Below the pieces are notes generated by a model that saw only the letters and a list, made by a program, of their open reading frames with translations, was not told the DNA's origin and made no database searches. The translations under genes and the position numbers were made by a program. Of a DNA stretch of 64,000 nucleotides, positions 35,521 through 45,403 are shown piece by piece. The stretch lies in contig NZ_JAJAVG010000004.1 of assembly GCF_020531915.1 (NCBI RefSeq), forward strand, positions 62,001 to 126,000, in the 5' to 3' direction. Position 1 is the stretch's first letter; the number at the start of each line of letters is the position of its first letter. Source of the DNA: Methylovorus mays (lineage in GTDB: Bacteria; Pseudomonadota; Gammaproteobacteria; Burkholderiales; Methylophilaceae).

Positions 35521-38256
35521 ATGCAAACACTCTCGCAAATTCTCTCTGATGAACACGATGGCCGCCAGACGACGCAATGGGTGCGCCATACTGTGCGCTG
35601 CAGCCCGTTTTGCCAGCGTCTGCTGACCCGATACCCTGAGCTCTTGCAGGAGCTGGATGCGGAAATCATGCTGCCATGGCGCGCGGATTATATGCGGCTC
35701 TATCTTTCGAAATGCACGGTGACGGATGAGACCAGTCTCAAGCGTGCCTTGCGCGGCCTGCGCCAGCGCGTGATGTTGCGGGTGATTGCGCGGGATCTGA
35801 ATGATCTTGCCGATCTCGATGAAGTGATGCAGACCATGAGCGCACTGGCGGAGGTGGCGGTGCGCTTTGCCTTGCAGCATCTCACGCCCTGGCTGGAAGC
35901 CCAGTACGGTGAACCCATCGGCGAGCGGGGCGACAAGCAGTCGCTGATTGTGGTGGGCATGGGCAAGCTGGGGGGGTATGAGCTGAATGTATCGTCCGAC
36001 ATCGACCTGATTTTTGCCTTTGAGCAGGATGGCGAAACCAATGGTGAAAAGTCCCTGAGCAACAATGAATTCTTTGCGCGCCTGGGCAAGAAGCTGATCG
36101 CCGCGATTGATGACGTCACCGAAGACGGCTTTGTCTTTCGCGTAGACATGCGCTTGCGGCCCTATGGCTCAGAAGGGCCGCTGGCCTGTAGCCTGAATTT
36201 TCTGGAGGAGTATTACCAGAATCAGGGACGCGAATGGGAGCGCTATGCCTGGATCAAGGGCCGGGTGGTCGCCGGGCCAGAGCAAGTGCTGGCCAATTTG
36301 CTGCGGCCGTTTGTCTATCGTAAATACCTGGACTATGGTGCATTTGCCTCCATGCGCGATCTCAAGGTGCAGATACAGCGCGATGTGAATCGGCGCGACA
36401 TGCATGACAACATCAAGCTGGGCCGCGGCGGTATCCGCGAAATTGAATTTATCGCCCAGGTGTTTCAGCTGATACGCGGCGGGCGTGATGCCAGCCTGCA
36501 GATACGCCCGACGCTGGCGGTGCTCCAGCGCTTGCAGGATAAGCAGATTCTGCCCGAGCGTACCGTGCGCGAGCTGCGCGAAGCCTATGTCTTTTTGCGC
36601 GACCTGGAGCACAGGTTGCAATATGTGGAAGACGCGCAGACACAGGAGCTGCCGACCACGCCCGAAGCGCAGCAGCGCATTGCTACCAGCATGCATTTTG
36701 CGCATTGGGATTTGCTGCGCAAGGCGCTGGAAACCCATCGCAGCCTGGTCGAGGTGCATTTCAGTGAGGTGTTCAGTGACGTGGCCGTGGGGCGTCAGGA
36801 TAACAATCTGCAAACCCTGAAGCCGATCAATGACATCTGGCAGGGTGCGGTGCAGGAGGGCGAAGCGGTGCGTCGCTTGCGCGACGCCGGCTATGACGAT
36901 GCGGAAGATACCCTGCGTCGCCTTAATGCCTTGCACACGGGTAGCCGCTATCGCAATCTGCCCGAGCTGAGCCGTCAGCGTCTGGATATTCTGATGCCCA
37001 CGGTGATTCAACTCTCCGCCCAGGAAGAGCGCCCGCAGGTGACTCTGACGCGGGCATTGGATCTGCTGGAAAGCATCTGCCGTCGCGCCAGTTATCTCGC
37101 GCTGCTGGCCGAGTACCCGGCGGTGCTGAGCTTGTTGGTCAAGCTGGTGGCCGCCAGCCCTTGGCTGGCGCAATACCTGACGCAGCACCCCATTTTGCTG
37201 GATGAATTGCTGGATACGCGCAGCCTGTATGCCGAGCCGGATTTTGATGCCATGCGCCAGGACCTGCAGCGCCGACTGGCCGAGGTGGAAGGCGATGTCG
37301 AGCGGCAGATGGATACCATGCGTCATTTCAAACACGCCGCCGTTTTCCGGTTTGCCGCGCAGGATATTGCCGGTGAGCTGCCCCTGCAAACCTTGTCGGA
37401 TTACCTGAGCGCGCTGGCAAATCTGGTATTGCAGGCCACCATGGATACCATCTGGCCCACTTTGCGTGGCAAGCATCGCGAAATCCCAAAATTTGCCATC
37501 ATCGGCTATGGCAAGCTGGGCGGGCGCGAGCTGGGTTATGCCTCGGATCTGGATATCATTTTTCTGTATGACGATGATGCTCCCGAGGCGCGCGATACCT
37601 ATGCCCGTTTTGGGCAGCGCATCAATACCTGGCTCAACAGCCTGACCTCGGCGGGCTTGCTCTACGAAACCGACTTGCAGCTGCGGCCGGATGGCGCCAG
37701 TGGACTGCTGGTCAGCTCACTGGAGGCGTTTGAAGATTACCAGCGCAATAAAGCCTGGGTATGGGAACATCAGGCATTGACCCGAGCTCGCTTCAGTGCG
37801 GGCGATGAGGCGATAGGGGCGGCATTCAGCCGCATACGCGAAGAGGTGATATGCCAGCCACGCGACGTGGCCAAGCTGCGCGAGGAGGTGCTGAATATGC
37901 GCCGCCGCATGCGCGAGAGCCATAGCGTGCCCGCAACAGAATTTGACCTCAAGCAGAGTGAGGGCGGCATTATTGATGTGGAATTCATGGTGCAGTATCT
38001 GGTGCTGGCGCATGCTGCCGAACACCCGGAGCTCACCGAAAACCTGGGCAATATCAGCCTGCTGGGCAAGCTGGGGAGTCTGGGTCTGATTGATGCCACG
38101 CTGGCGACGGCGGCCGCTGAAGCATATCGGCGTTATCGCAGTCTGCAACATGCCAGCCGCCTGCAGGAGCAGACCAAATCACGTGTGCCTTTATCTGCGG
38201 TTGCTGCCGATGCCGAGGCGGTGCGCAGCCTCTGGCAGCAGGTATTCAACGCCTAA
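35521..38256 (+). CDS. glnE: Bifunctional glutamine synthetase adenylyltransferase/deadenylylase
   Basis: A 911-residue enzyme that attaches and removes AMP on glutamine synthetase under control of PII. It has two nucleotidyltransferase units: the first with VVGMGKLGGYELNVSSDIDL near residue 145 and the second with IIGYGKLGGRELGYASDLD near residue 660, each followed by a helical PII-uridylyl-binding domain (GRGGIREIEFIAQVFQL and EGGIIDVEFMVQYLVL). Both active sites carry the GxGKLGxxEL...SDxD signature, so both activities should be intact. The ATG at 35521 is preceded by a TTG that I do not use. Confidence 0.97.
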   Translation: MQTLSQILSDEHDGRQTTQWVRHTVRCSPFCQRLLTRYPELLQELDAEIMLPWRADYMRLYLSKCTVTDETSLKRALRGLRQRVMLRVIARDLNDLADLDEVMQTMSALAEVAVRFALQHLTPWLEAQYGEPIGERGDKQSLIVVGMGKLGGYELNVSSDIDLIFAFEQDGETNGEKSLSNNEFFARLGKKLIAAIDDVTEDGFVFRVDMRLRPYGSEGPLACSLNFLEEYYQNQGREWERYAWIKGRVVAGPEQVLANLLRPFVYRKYLDYGAFASMRDLKVQIQRDVNRRDMHDNIKLGRGGIREIEFIAQVFQLIRGGRDASLQIRPTLAVLQRLQDKQILPERTVRELREAYVFLRDLEHRLQYVEDAQTQELPTTPEAQQRIATSMHFAHWDLLRKALETHRSLVEVHFSEVFSDVAVGRQDNNLQTLKPINDIWQGAVQEGEAVRRLRDAGYDDAEDTLRRLNALHTGSRYRNLPELSRQRLDILMPTVIQLSAQEERPQVTLTRALDLLESICRRASYLALLAEYPAVLSLLVKLVAASPWLAQYLTQHPILLDELLDTRSLYAEPDFDAMRQDLQRRLAEVEGDVERQMDTMRHFKHAAVFRFAAQDIAGELPLQTLSDYLSALANLVLQATMDTIWPTLRGKHREIPKFAIIGYGKLGGRELGYASDLDIIFLYDDDAPEARDTYARFGQRINTWLNSLTSAGLLYETDLQLRPDGASGLLVSSLEAFEDYQRNKAWVWEHQALTRARFSAGDEAIGAAFSRIREEVICQPRDVAKLREEVLNMRRRMRESHSVPATEFDLKQSEGGIIDVEFMVQYLVLAHAAEHPELTENLGNISLLGKLGSLGLIDATLATAAAEAYRRYRSLQHASRLQEQTKSRVPLSAVAADAEAVRSLWQQVFNA

Positions 38257-38300
38257 TGGGTTGCCATGCGCCCCGCCCGCAAGGGCGGAGCCATTAGCTA

Positions 38301-39047
38301 TCAGGGCTGGCTTTTATTCAGCTTGCGCACGGTATCGGACTTTTTGCGCATGCGGATATTGATCATCTCCACCACCACCGAGAAGGCCATGGCGAAGTAG
38401 ATATATCCCTTGGGCACATGGAACTCCAGCCCTTCAGCAACCAGCGTCATCCCTACCAGTATCAGAAAAGACAAGGCCAGTATCTTGATGGTAGGGTGAT
38501 TGTCGACAAAATCACCGATGGGCTTGGCGGCAAACAGCATCACGCCGACGGCCAGAATGATGGCAATCGCCATGATGGACACATGATCGGCCAGGCCGAC
38601 GGCGGTGATGACGGAGTCCAGCGAGAACACCACATCCAGCAGGGCAATCTGGACCAGGCTCATGCCAAACGAAGCTTTGGCGACGGCTATGCCATTGCTA
38701 TCCTCTTCCTCGCCTTCCAGACTGTTGTGAATCTCATGCGTGGCTTTTGCCAGCAGAAACAAACCGCCGCCAATCAAAATAATGTCGCGCCCGGATACTG
38801 GTTGGGAGAATACCGTGAACCATGGTTCCGTGAGACTCATGACCCAGGAGATCGAAAACAGCAGGGCAAGCCGCGTGAGCATGGCAAGACTGAGCCCCAG
38901 CCGACGGGCCAGCGCCCGTTGGTGGACAGGCAGACGCCCCACCAGGATGGAAATGAAGATGATATTGTCGATGCCAAGCACAATCTCCAGTGCGGTCAGG
39001 GTGCCCAGGGCGATCCAGGCTTCCGGGCTTGCCAGCCATTCAAACAT
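38301..39047 (-). CDS. TerC family integral membrane protein
   Basis: A 248-residue membrane protein with seven helices. TALEIVLGIDNIIFISILVG at the N-terminus and LLDVVFSLDSVITAVGLA later hold the conserved E...D...N and D-S pairs typical of TerC/Alx proteins, which act in metal export (mainly manganese) or tellurite resistance. The C-terminal tail is short and basic, without a CBS domain, so it is the compact YgjT-like form. It converges with glnE; a GC hairpin without a T tract lies between. Confidence 0.9.
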   Translation of the reverse strand: MFEWLASPEAWIALGTLTALEIVLGIDNIIFISILVGRLPVHQRALARRLGLSLAMLTRLALLFSISWVMSLTEPWFTVFSQPVSGRDIILIGGGLFLLAKATHEIHNSLEGEEEDSNGIAVAKASFGMSLVQIALLDVVFSLDSVITAVGLADHVSIMAIAIILAVGVMLFAAKPIGDFVDNHPTIKILALSFLILVGMTLVAEGLEFHVPKGYIYFAMAFSVVVEMINIRMRKKSDTVRKLNKSQP

Positions 39048-39132
39048 GCGGTTCTCCGTTTTTTTACGTGGTTTGGTTAATCAATCAGTCGTCAGTGCTG
39101 AGCGCAAGCGTTGCTCCACCCGCTAGCCTGGC

Positions 39133-39642
39133 TTACCAGTATTTGGGGTAATTCCCCGGCCGCGTTGCATTGTTGTAGAGCAATGCAACCAGTGTCAGTA
39201 TCAAGGCACCGGTCAGCGTGGGCAACAACAGGAAGCTCCAGCCGGGTTGCAGCAGAAACACGATTACCGGATTGGAGCCTGCGGGCGGGTGAACAGTTCG
39301 CGTGAACATCATCAATGCGATGGCCGTGCCTGCTGCCAGCGCCATCGCCCACCAGTGGGGGCCGCACAGGGTGAGAAAGAGCAAGCCGGTAGCAGTGCTG
39401 ATGCCATGACCCAGAATAATGTTGCGAGGCTGCGAAAAGGGCACATCCGGGTAGCCAAACACCAGCACGCAACTCGCACCAAACGATCCCAGCACCAATG
39501 CCAGTGACCAGTGCTCCGCTAGCGCGGCAATCACGCCAATGGCGAGGCAACCGCCCAGCCAGGCAAGCGCAATCGCCTTGCCGGGTGCACGAGGTGGCAG
39601 GGCGGCATGGTCGCCCTTGAGTTTGCTGAACCAGTGTTGCAT
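39133..39642 (-). CDS. HPP family membrane protein
   Basis: A 169-residue protein from ATG 39642 (AAGGGAG ahead; a longer frame to 39705 is unsupported). It has four hydrophobic helices and the family signature with HPP in FTRTVHPPAGSNPVIVF, preceded by LVLGSFGASCVLVFGYPDV. HPP proteins of bacteria and plant chloroplasts have been linked to nitrite or other anion transport. It follows a TerC gene in the same direction with 85 bases between. Confidence 0.9.
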   Translation of the reverse strand: MQHWFSKLKGDHAALPPRAPGKAIALAWLGGCLAIGVIAALAEHWSLALVLGSFGASCVLVFGYPDVPFSQPRNIILGHGISTATGLLFLTLCGPHWWAMALAAGTAIALMMFTRTVHPPAGSNPVIVFLLQPGWSFLLLPTLTGALILTLVALLYNNATRPGNYPKYW

Positions 39643-39671
39643 GACGTCTCCCTTTGCGTTGTTATAGAAAC

Positions 39672-40073
39672 TTAGCTGAGGCGCAACTCGCAGGCGAGGG
39701 CGCATTGCAGCGGTAAGCCTGCTGCGGTAAAAAATTGCATCATGGTTTCTGCGGACCAGGCATCCAGGATGATATGCACCTTCCCATCCACACAGGTCTG
39801 AATAGGTTGGGCTTGAATAGCTGTCATGGCTTGATCCAGCAAATCAAGCGATGTCACTATTGAATCTGCTTTTGGCAATAACACCACACTCAAGCTGCAC
39901 GGCCTGTGAGCCGACTCGGACGCGCCGATAGCACGTAGTTGTGTCGGTTGATGGATGTGCCATGGAAAAAGATAAAGCCCGAGGCTCTGCTCGGGGCGGC
40001 CACTGATGACAGGGCAGGGCAACTGACTTGCCAGCAGCGATTGCAGTGCATCCAGGCTGTGCTTGAGTGACAT
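39672..40073 (-). CDS. Hypothetical protein
   Basis: A 133-residue protein from ATG 40073 with GGAGAAGG ahead, which decides the start against a longer open frame up to 40511 that runs into the chemoreceptor gene. It has an N-terminal helix (KHSLDALQSLLASQL), then strands (GRPEQSLGLYLFPWHIHQ) and alternating patterns to the end. The pattern of a short helix followed by GLYLFPWHI and a middle hydrophobic strand weakly recalls the Pvc16/DUF4255 N-terminal domain, but I would not rely on this. It sits between the HPP gene, 29 bases downstream, and the chemoreceptor terminator, so it is likely co-transcribed with HPP. Confidence 0.6.
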   Translation of the reverse strand: MSLKHSLDALQSLLASQLPCPVISGRPEQSLGLYLFPWHIHQPTQLRAIGASESAHRPCSLSVVLLPKADSIVTSLDLLDQAMTAIQAQPIQTCVDGKVHIILDAWSAETMMQFFTAAGLPLQCALACELRLS

Positions 40074-40142
40074 GATGTAGCCTTCTCCATCGGGAATGTG
40101 AGCAGCATACCCGATTCGGCGCGCATCGCGCCTCCCCAAATA

Positions 40143-40169
40143 ACAAGACCTCCGCGCGGGAGGTCTTGT
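40143..40169 (-). terminator. Terminator-like hairpin after the chemoreceptor
   Basis: CAAGACCTCC (40144-40153) pairs with GGAGGTCTTG (40159-40168) around a GCGCG loop. On the minus strand it is followed by TTATTTG, a weak T tract, just after the chemoreceptor stop. Confidence 0.65.
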
Positions 40170-40176
40170 GCAAGGG

Positions 40177-43100
40177 TTAAAACTCTTCCCAGTCGCCTTC
40201 GTCAGGGGCTTTAACGGCAACGCGCAAGGGGGCCGCAGATCGTCCGCCACTCTCTGCCCGGAACGGCTTGGGGCTGGGCAGACGGGCGGGCGCTGCGCTG
40301 GCGCGGCCGGTGTCGCTCTCAGAGGTTTTGAACTGGCGTATGGATTCCACCAGATTATTGGCTTGTTCCATGAGCGACTCGGCAGCGGCGGCGGCTTCTT
40401 CCACCAATGCTGCATTCTGCTGGGTGACCTCGTCCATTTGCGTGACCGCTTTGTTGACCTGATCGATGCCCGAGCTTTGCTCGATGGAAGCGGCGGTGAT
40501 TTCGCCCACAATATTGGACACGCGTTTGACCGAGTTGACGATTTCTTCCATGGTCTTGCCCGCGTTTTCTACCTGACGTGTACCTTCGGTGGTTTTGCCC
40601 ACGGAGTCTGCGATCAACTCCTTGATCTCCTTGGCTGCTACCGCTGAGCGTTGCGCCAGATTGCGTACTTCGCCTGCCACCACAGCAAAGCCACGCCCCT
40701 GTTCACCAGCCCTGGCGGCTTCGACGGCTGCATTTAATGCCAGGATGTTGGTCTGGAAGGCAATGCCATCGATGACGGAAATGATGTCTTCGATCTTCTG
40801 CGAGCTTTCGTTGATGGCGGCCATGGTATTCACCACATCCGCAACGACCTCACCGCCGCGCTCGGCAATGCTGGTAGCGGTCATGGCTAGCTGGTTGGCC
40901 TGCTTGGCATTTTCCGCGTTCTGCTTCACGGTGGAAGCAAGCTGTTCCATGCTGGAAGCTGTCTCTTCCAGTGAAGAGGCTTGCTCCTCGGTGCGCTGCG
41001 ACAGATCGATATTGCCTTTGGAAATCTCGTTGGCGGCGGTGTTGATGGTTTCTGCCGCTTCTTTAACGGTGACGATAGGCGTGGCGATCATCTCCAGTGT
41101 TTCGTTCACGCCCTCCACGATCTTGCGGAAATCGCCCTGATGGTTTGTTGCATCGGCACGGACATATACCCGGCCATCGCGGGCGGCATCGGCCAGCATA
41201 CCGGCATCCTTCACCAGCGCGTTGATCGCACTGATACAGGTGTTCAGGTTCTGGCGTATGGTATTGAAGTCGCCTTGATATTCTTCAGTGATGGCAGGCG
41301 GGATATGCCCTTGCGAGATGTGCTTGACGCAATCGGCGGCCACATTCAGTGGTCCGATCACGGCATCCAGCGTGTTGTTGACGCCATCTACAATCTTGCG
41401 GAAATCTCCCTGGTGGCGACTGGCATCTGCACGGGTTGACAGCAGGCCCTGGGCACCAGCATCGGCCAGCATGGCGGTGTCTGCCACCATGGCATTGATG
41501 GCATCTATACACTGGTTAAGATTGTTTTTAATGGTGTTGAAGTCACCATTGTAGTCATCGGTGATCTTGGCAGGGATGTTGCCTTTGGAAATGGCATCCA
41601 CGTAGTGCGCAGCGACATTCAACGGACCTATGACGGCATCCAGCGTGTGGTTGACGCCCTCGACGATCTTGCGGAAGTCGCCCTGATGACGACTTGCATC
41701 GGCGCGTGTGGAGAGGTTCCCCGCAATGGCGGCCTGCGCCAGTATGTCCGCATCCGCAATCAGGCTCTTCAGATTGCTGCGTACTTGCTCAATGGTGTGA
41801 TTGATCTCGGCCTTTTTACCGGGAAAGCGCTCAAGAGGTGCTTCAAAATTGCCTTCGCCAAAGGCCTTCACTACCTGCATGGCTTTGTTGTTGAGCTCAA
41901 TATGACCGTGCACCATGGTGTTGACGCCATGTGCCAGATCCCGGAATGCGCCTTCAAAGTTGCTTTCAGTGACTCGCGCATCCGTATCACCTCTATCATG
42001 CGCTTCACTCATCACTGTCATCTGCGAAATCAGCGTTTGGATATTGTTACCCAGTTGCGCCATGGAGCCATTGAGCGCTGCCATTTCATCGGTGCCTCGC
42101 ACGGTGATTTTTGCCGACAAGTCGCCTTTGGATAAACGCTTGATGCTGCCGACGCTCTCCTGCAATGGACTGATCACCATGCGGTTGAGAAAGAAATACA
42201 GAATGCCGACCAGCACAATCACCGACACGATGCCCACCACAATCGCGATATTGCGGATGGCGTGGATCTGCGCCATCACCACATCCATGGGCACGGTCAG
42301 CACCAGCGACCAGGGGGTAACGCTATCACCTACCTTGATCGGTGCGTAGGTACGGTATACCAATGTGCCTGAGGCATCCTTATCCATGTGGCTAAAGGCA
42401 GTGCCTGCCTGAATTTTTTGCAGCACAGCTTTTGTATCGCCATGCTGCGCGATGGGTTTGCCTATGTCTTCCGGTTTGGCGCTGGCGACGTAATTGCCGC
42501 CATAAGTAACCAATTCAGCATAACTGCCGTCATAGGGCTTGATGGCGCTGACGATCGCCTGCATGCCAGACAGTGGAATGTCAAAACCTGTATCTCCAAC
42601 AAAAGCCCCGTTGTAATGTATAGGGATGCTAATGGTGGTAATAAGGGTATCTTTGCCCGCAATCTTGTACATATAAGGCTCAAGCAGTGTTTCCTTGCCG
42701 GAAGTCTTGGCGAGCAGATAGTAATCGCCAGCGCCTGGTGTGTTGTAATCCACCAGAGCCTCGAGAATGACAGCGCCGCTCCCACTGTTCCAGTAAGGGA
42801 TATATCGGCCAGTAGCGTCGTGGCCGACAGTATTTACGAATTCCTTGTCTTTGCCATCAAAGGCGTTGGGCTCCCACAGCGTCCATGCGCCGACCAGATC
42901 CGGGTTTTGTCGGAGAGAATTCGCCAGCAAGTTATCTACTGCTGCGCGGCTTTCCTGATGGGTGGCTTTCATTGCCAGCATGCTCCTGGCGTTTGCTCTC
43001 GCCGTCACCATGGCCCTGTCCAGTATCTCCTGCGCCTGTTCCCGACCCACCAATGCGGATTCATCGACAAGCTTCAGGGCCGTTTTCTTTTCCACATCCA

Positions 43101-43212
43101 TGGATTTGTTAATGATGGTGGCGATGGTGACGGTAAAACCGATCATCGCAACTACCGTCACAATCAAGGCGATTTTTAAACGTATGCTCATGTTGGAGAG
43201 TGCGGATTTCAT
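40177..43212 (-). CDS. Methyl-accepting chemotaxis protein with three HAMP-like repeats and C-terminal tether
   Basis: A 1011-residue chemoreceptor. One membrane helix is near residues 11-33 and a second near 319-341; the 280 residues between form a Cache-type periplasmic sensor ([38 protein letters not shown]). A HAMP domain follows ([15 protein letters not shown]), then from about residue 484 come three copies of a 91-residue HAMP-like unit (the third cut short by the coiled coil). The signalling tip [20 protein letters not shown] is intact. The protein ends GDWEEF, matching the WxxF tether used by CheR and CheB. The ligand is unknown. No other chemotaxis gene lies in the window. Confidence 0.95.
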   Translation of the reverse strand: MKSALSNMSIRLKIALIVTVVAMIGFTVTIATIINKSMDVEKKTALKLVDESALVGREQAQEILDRAMVTARANARSMLAMKATHQESRAAVDNLLANSLRQNPDLVGAWTLWEPNAFDGKDKEFVNTVGHDATGRYIPYWNSGSGAVILEALVDYNTPGAGDYYLLAKTSGKETLLEPYMYKIAGKDTLITTISIPIHYNGAFVGDTGFDIPLSGMQAIVSAIKPYDGSYAELVTYGGNYVASAKPEDIGKPIAQHGDTKAVLQKIQAGTAFSHMDKDASGTLVYRTYAPIKVGDSVTPWSLVLTVPMDVVMAQIHAIRNIAIVVGIVSVIVLVGILYFFLNRMVISPLQESVGSIKRLSKGDLSAKITVRGTDEMAALNGSMAQLGNNIQTLISQMTVMSEAHDRGDTDARVTESNFEGAFRDLAHGVNTMVHGHIELNNKAMQVVKAFGEGNFEAPLERFPGKKAEINHTIEQVRSNLKSLIADADILAQAAIAGNLSTRADASRHQGDFRKIVEGVNHTLDAVIGPLNVAAHYVDAISKGNIPAKITDDYNGDFNTIKNNLNQCIDAINAMVADTAMLADAGAQGLLSTRADASRHQGDFRKIVDGVNNTLDAVIGPLNVAADCVKHISQGHIPPAITEEYQGDFNTIRQNLNTCISAINALVKDAGMLADAARDGRVYVRADATNHQGDFRKIVEGVNETLEMIATPIVTVKEAAETINTAANEISKGNIDLSQRTEEQASSLEETASSMEQLASTVKQNAENAKQANQLAMTATSIAERGGEVVADVVNTMAAINESSQKIEDIISVIDGIAFQTNILALNAAVEAARAGEQGRGFAVVAGEVRNLAQRSAVAAKEIKELIADSVGKTTEGTRQVENAGKTMEEIVNSVKRVSNIVGEITAASIEQSSGIDQVNKAVTQMDEVTQQNAALVEEAAAAAESLMEQANNLVESIRQFKTSESDTGRASAAPARLPSPKPFRAESGGRSAAPLRVAVKAPDEGDWEEF
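41080..41763 (-). repeat. Tandem 273-bp (91-codon) in-frame repeat within the chemoreceptor gene
   Basis: The block encoding [20 protein letters not shown] recurs with phenylalanine at residues 513, 604 and 695, an exact spacing of 273 bases each time. Units 1 and 2 also share [11 protein letters not shown] and [16 protein letters not shown]-type segments; unit 3 is complete only to about residue 711. Each unit resembles a pair of HAMP helices plus connector. Confidence 0.85.
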
Positions 43213-43802
43213 AAAACCTCATCAAAACATATGGAATTCAGTGCTTAATCGGGCAGTGGATATGGAGGAATCACTGCATCAATGACCATTGGTCAAGTGG
43301 GTTGGTGGTCAGGCAATCAAAATGAAACAATTACTTTTATTACGACGACTTGGCGCGAAAGTTGAGGTTTGGAGGCAAGTTTCAATCAAATAACTAATCG
43401 GACGTTGTCGAGACTGACTGATTTGCCTCTGTTTTCATCAGAAATATATGCATGCATATTGATAAGCCAATCAAAAGATCAATGGCTCTTGAGCCGGCTT
43501 GATTTTGGCCATAAATCGCTGCCCTTAGGGGTAATTACTCCTGCTTGATCAATCTACTACTATCTGAATCAACAGTGCCAAGATCATGACACTGTTTTAC
43601 TTTATTCCATTCCGATTTCTTCAAAAGGCAGCGCATTTTTAGATGAGATGTGTAGCAAGAAGGGCGCAGCGTAACGAGTTGTCTTTTTATGGTTCTTGGG
43701 TAGAGAAGCAGGCGTGAGTTTGTGTGTGCTTGAGTAAATGACGGTCGTGCAGGCTAGTTATCGTTGCTTTGAATGCGAGGCTCAATCTTAAGGGGGGTAG
43801 TA
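43213..43802. other. Intergenic region upstream of the chemoreceptor and small genes
   Basis: About 590 AT-rich bases between the leftward chemoreceptor gene and the rightward small gene at 43803. I looked for a sigma-28 motif on the minus strand and found no convincing match. No gene, tRNA or terminator is supported. AAGGGGGG at the right end is the ribosome binding site of the next gene. Confidence 0.5.
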
Positions 43803-44012
43803 ATGAATCTTTATATTGTGTTGGTTTATCTGGTCGGGAGTGTTAATGCACATTTAACAGAACCCATGATTATTGATGGTATTGAATCTGAGGCCATATG
43901 CACATCACTGGCAGATAAAATCTCCAGCACGGGTGTCATGAGAGCGCAATGTTTCTTGTCGACACGCAAAGTGGCTTCGGGAGACCATAAAGAGCTTGCC
44001 AGAAAAAATTAG
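43803..44012 (+). CDS. Small exported hypothetical protein
   Basis: A 69-residue protein from ATG 43803, chosen because AAGGGGGGTAGTA lies just ahead; an upstream in-frame start at 43773 has no such site. It begins with a signal-like segment (MNLYIVLVYLVGSVNA) and then a short hydrophilic domain with two cysteines (EAICTSLADK and MRAQCFLST) that could form one disulfide in the periplasm. No family recognised. It lies in an AT-rich stretch with two further small orphan genes. Confidence 0.6.
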   Translation: MNLYIVLVYLVGSVNAHLTEPMIIDGIESEAICTSLADKISSTGVMRAQCFLSTRKVASGDHKELARKN

Positions 44013-44077
44013 ATATTTGGGTACTTATTTGACTTGATTGAGTTGATATCAATCGGATATTTCGCAGGAGTCGATAA

Positions 44078-44374
44078 TTGGACTACGATAATTTCAGGCT
44101 GTTTGATCATTTGGCGGAGCTTGTCTGCTGTATTGATGAATGCAAGTTTAATCCACGCGAGCGAGAGTTGTTCCCCTTCTATTATTCAGAGGCAATGCAG
44201 ATCATAGATCGTGTCGAGTCTCAGGGATATAGCTCATCAAAGCTAAGGCTGTATCTCAACCAGATCAATGAATATTTTAAAATAAATGATGTATTGATGA
44301 AGACAATTGATGACACACATAATGAAATTGCGCAAATCATGGGAGAAGAGTCAAAACACCTTTATGGAGAATAA
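44078..44374 (+). CDS. Hypothetical small helical protein
   Basis: A 98-residue protein starting at TTG 44078, with CAGGAG seven bases ahead. It is acidic and helical (FDHLAELVCCIDECKFNPRE, EAMQIIDRVESQGY, LRLYLNQINEYFKINDVLM) without membrane segments. I do not know its family. It is 65 bases after the small exported protein and could be co-transcribed with it. Codon use is AT-rich, unlike the flanking core genes, so it may be acquired. Confidence 0.6.
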   Translation: MDYDNFRLFDHLAELVCCIDECKFNPRERELFPFYYSEAMQIIDRVESQGYSSSKLRLYLNQINEYFKINDVLMKTIDDTHNEIAQIMGEESKHLYGE

Positions 44375-44740
44375 TTTGTATTCTCAGCGTTGAGGTTTGT
44401 TAGGTCGAGTGACCGTAAAAGCCAGTTTGGTGTGGAAGGTGGTTTTTAAAAATTAAATTTAAATCATATGTTTATGTCGTTATTGATGATTTGTTTTCTG
44501 TGTGTGCCCTATCCCTTTGGTTTTTGTTCCTTCCCTTCTGATTGACTTGCCAAATGCGGGCGACAAAAACGCTGCATATTATAAAAATGGGTTCTATAAC
44601 CATCAATAATTATTCGCACTTGATTAAGAAATAAAAAAAGGCCATTATTGTTGCTTCGACTGGAACTTGTTACTCCCGCAGTAATCCACATAAAAACCAG
44701 TTTTAATACTATCCCTACCAAAATAATCAAGGAGAATTGA
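44375..44740. other. AT-rich intergenic region
   Basis: 366 bases with no supported gene on the plus strand. A 79-codon minus-strand frame (44509-44748) begins with a hydrophobic run but overlaps the next gene's start and ribosome binding site, so I treat it as chance. CAAGGAG at the right end serves the gene at 44741. Confidence 0.5.
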
Positions 44741-45004
44741 ATGGCCAACTATAAACGCCGAACAAAAGAAGAAATGATTAAAGATCTTGAAGAAAAGCTA
44801 AATAAGCTTAAAAATTCAGCTCCTAAGAAAGAGAAGCCTGAGTTGAGTATGAGCAGTGAAGGTCTTGGCGCAGTGGCTGATGCAGTAGATTTTGCAGCCA
44901 AGGCAAACAAGGTGAAAGTGGCTGACATTCTTATGCTGATTGCCAAAGCCAAGCGCACGGGTTTGGTTATTGAAGGTGGCCGTCGTTCACGTAATTCGGT
45001 CTAA
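44741..45004 (+). CDS. Small basic coiled-coil hypothetical protein
   Basis: An 87-residue lysine-rich protein (MANYKRRTKEEMIKDLEEKL) with a heptad helix at the N-terminus, a Lys/Pro linker (NSAPKKEKPEL), a second helix (GAVADAVDFAAKANKVKV) and a basic tail GGRRSRNSV. CAAGGAG precedes the ATG. The charge and coiled coil suggest nucleic-acid association or a structural role, but it lacks the conserved C-terminal motif of H-NS proteins. Its family is unknown to me. Codon use is closer to the core genome than that of the gene at 44078. Confidence 0.65.
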   Translation: MANYKRRTKEEMIKDLEEKLNKLKNSAPKKEKPELSMSSEGLGAVADAVDFAAKANKVKVADILMLIAKAKRTGLVIEGGRRSRNSV

Positions 45005-45403
45005 TCCATTCATTGCCTTTAATAATGCTGAATTTCCTCGCTTGAATTGCACATGAAGGCATATCATTGCGATGTGTAGTTCAGGCGAGAAATTGTCATG
45101 ATGAAACGCCTTGTCTTGAAAATTTCCTGCCGCTAACCATTTTGTTACGAAGTCGCTTCTAGCTGCTCTGCTGATTTTTCCATCCCTCGTTTTTGCTAAC
45201 GCTCTACCATTCGCATTTCTCTTGCAGGGAACGTGCCTTGCATTCCAAAGGTTAACTGTACGTTTTAATGCAATGTGAACAGGTTGCCTGCAAAGCCTTG
45301 TCCCATACAAGGGTGATTTCCCCAAAGTTCACGGTATGTGGCATGATTTACGACTCTTTCTAAGAAGCTGGTGTGCTAGACAATCATCCCGCATGGATTA
45401 TTT
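45005..45403. other. Intergenic region ahead of the two-component operon
   Basis: About 400 bases without a gene I can support. The minus strand is open for 112 codons (44987-45325), with no clear ribosome binding site and no domain; part of it (DFVTKWLAAGNFQDKAFHH) looks protein-like, so a remnant of a former gene cannot be excluded. The right end must hold the promoter of the sensor kinase; its ATG lacks a strong Shine-Dalgarno sequence. Confidence 0.4.

Noticed and set aside
36169-37476. 435-codon minus-strand frame inside glnE
   Set aside because: Gln/His-rich shadow of a GC-rich coding sequence; no start signal and no domain.
38273-38288. GC hairpin between glnE and the TerC gene as a terminator
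   Set aside because: The 6-bp stem has no T tract on either strand; it may be just part of a GC-rich gap.
43213-43330. Sigma-28 promoter for the chemoreceptor
   Set aside because: A GCCCGATTAA-like string occurs on the minus strand, but no TAAA box lies at the right distance.
44987-45325. 112-codon minus-strand frame as a gene
   Set aside because: No ribosome binding site and no partner genes; kept only as a possible remnant in the island finding.
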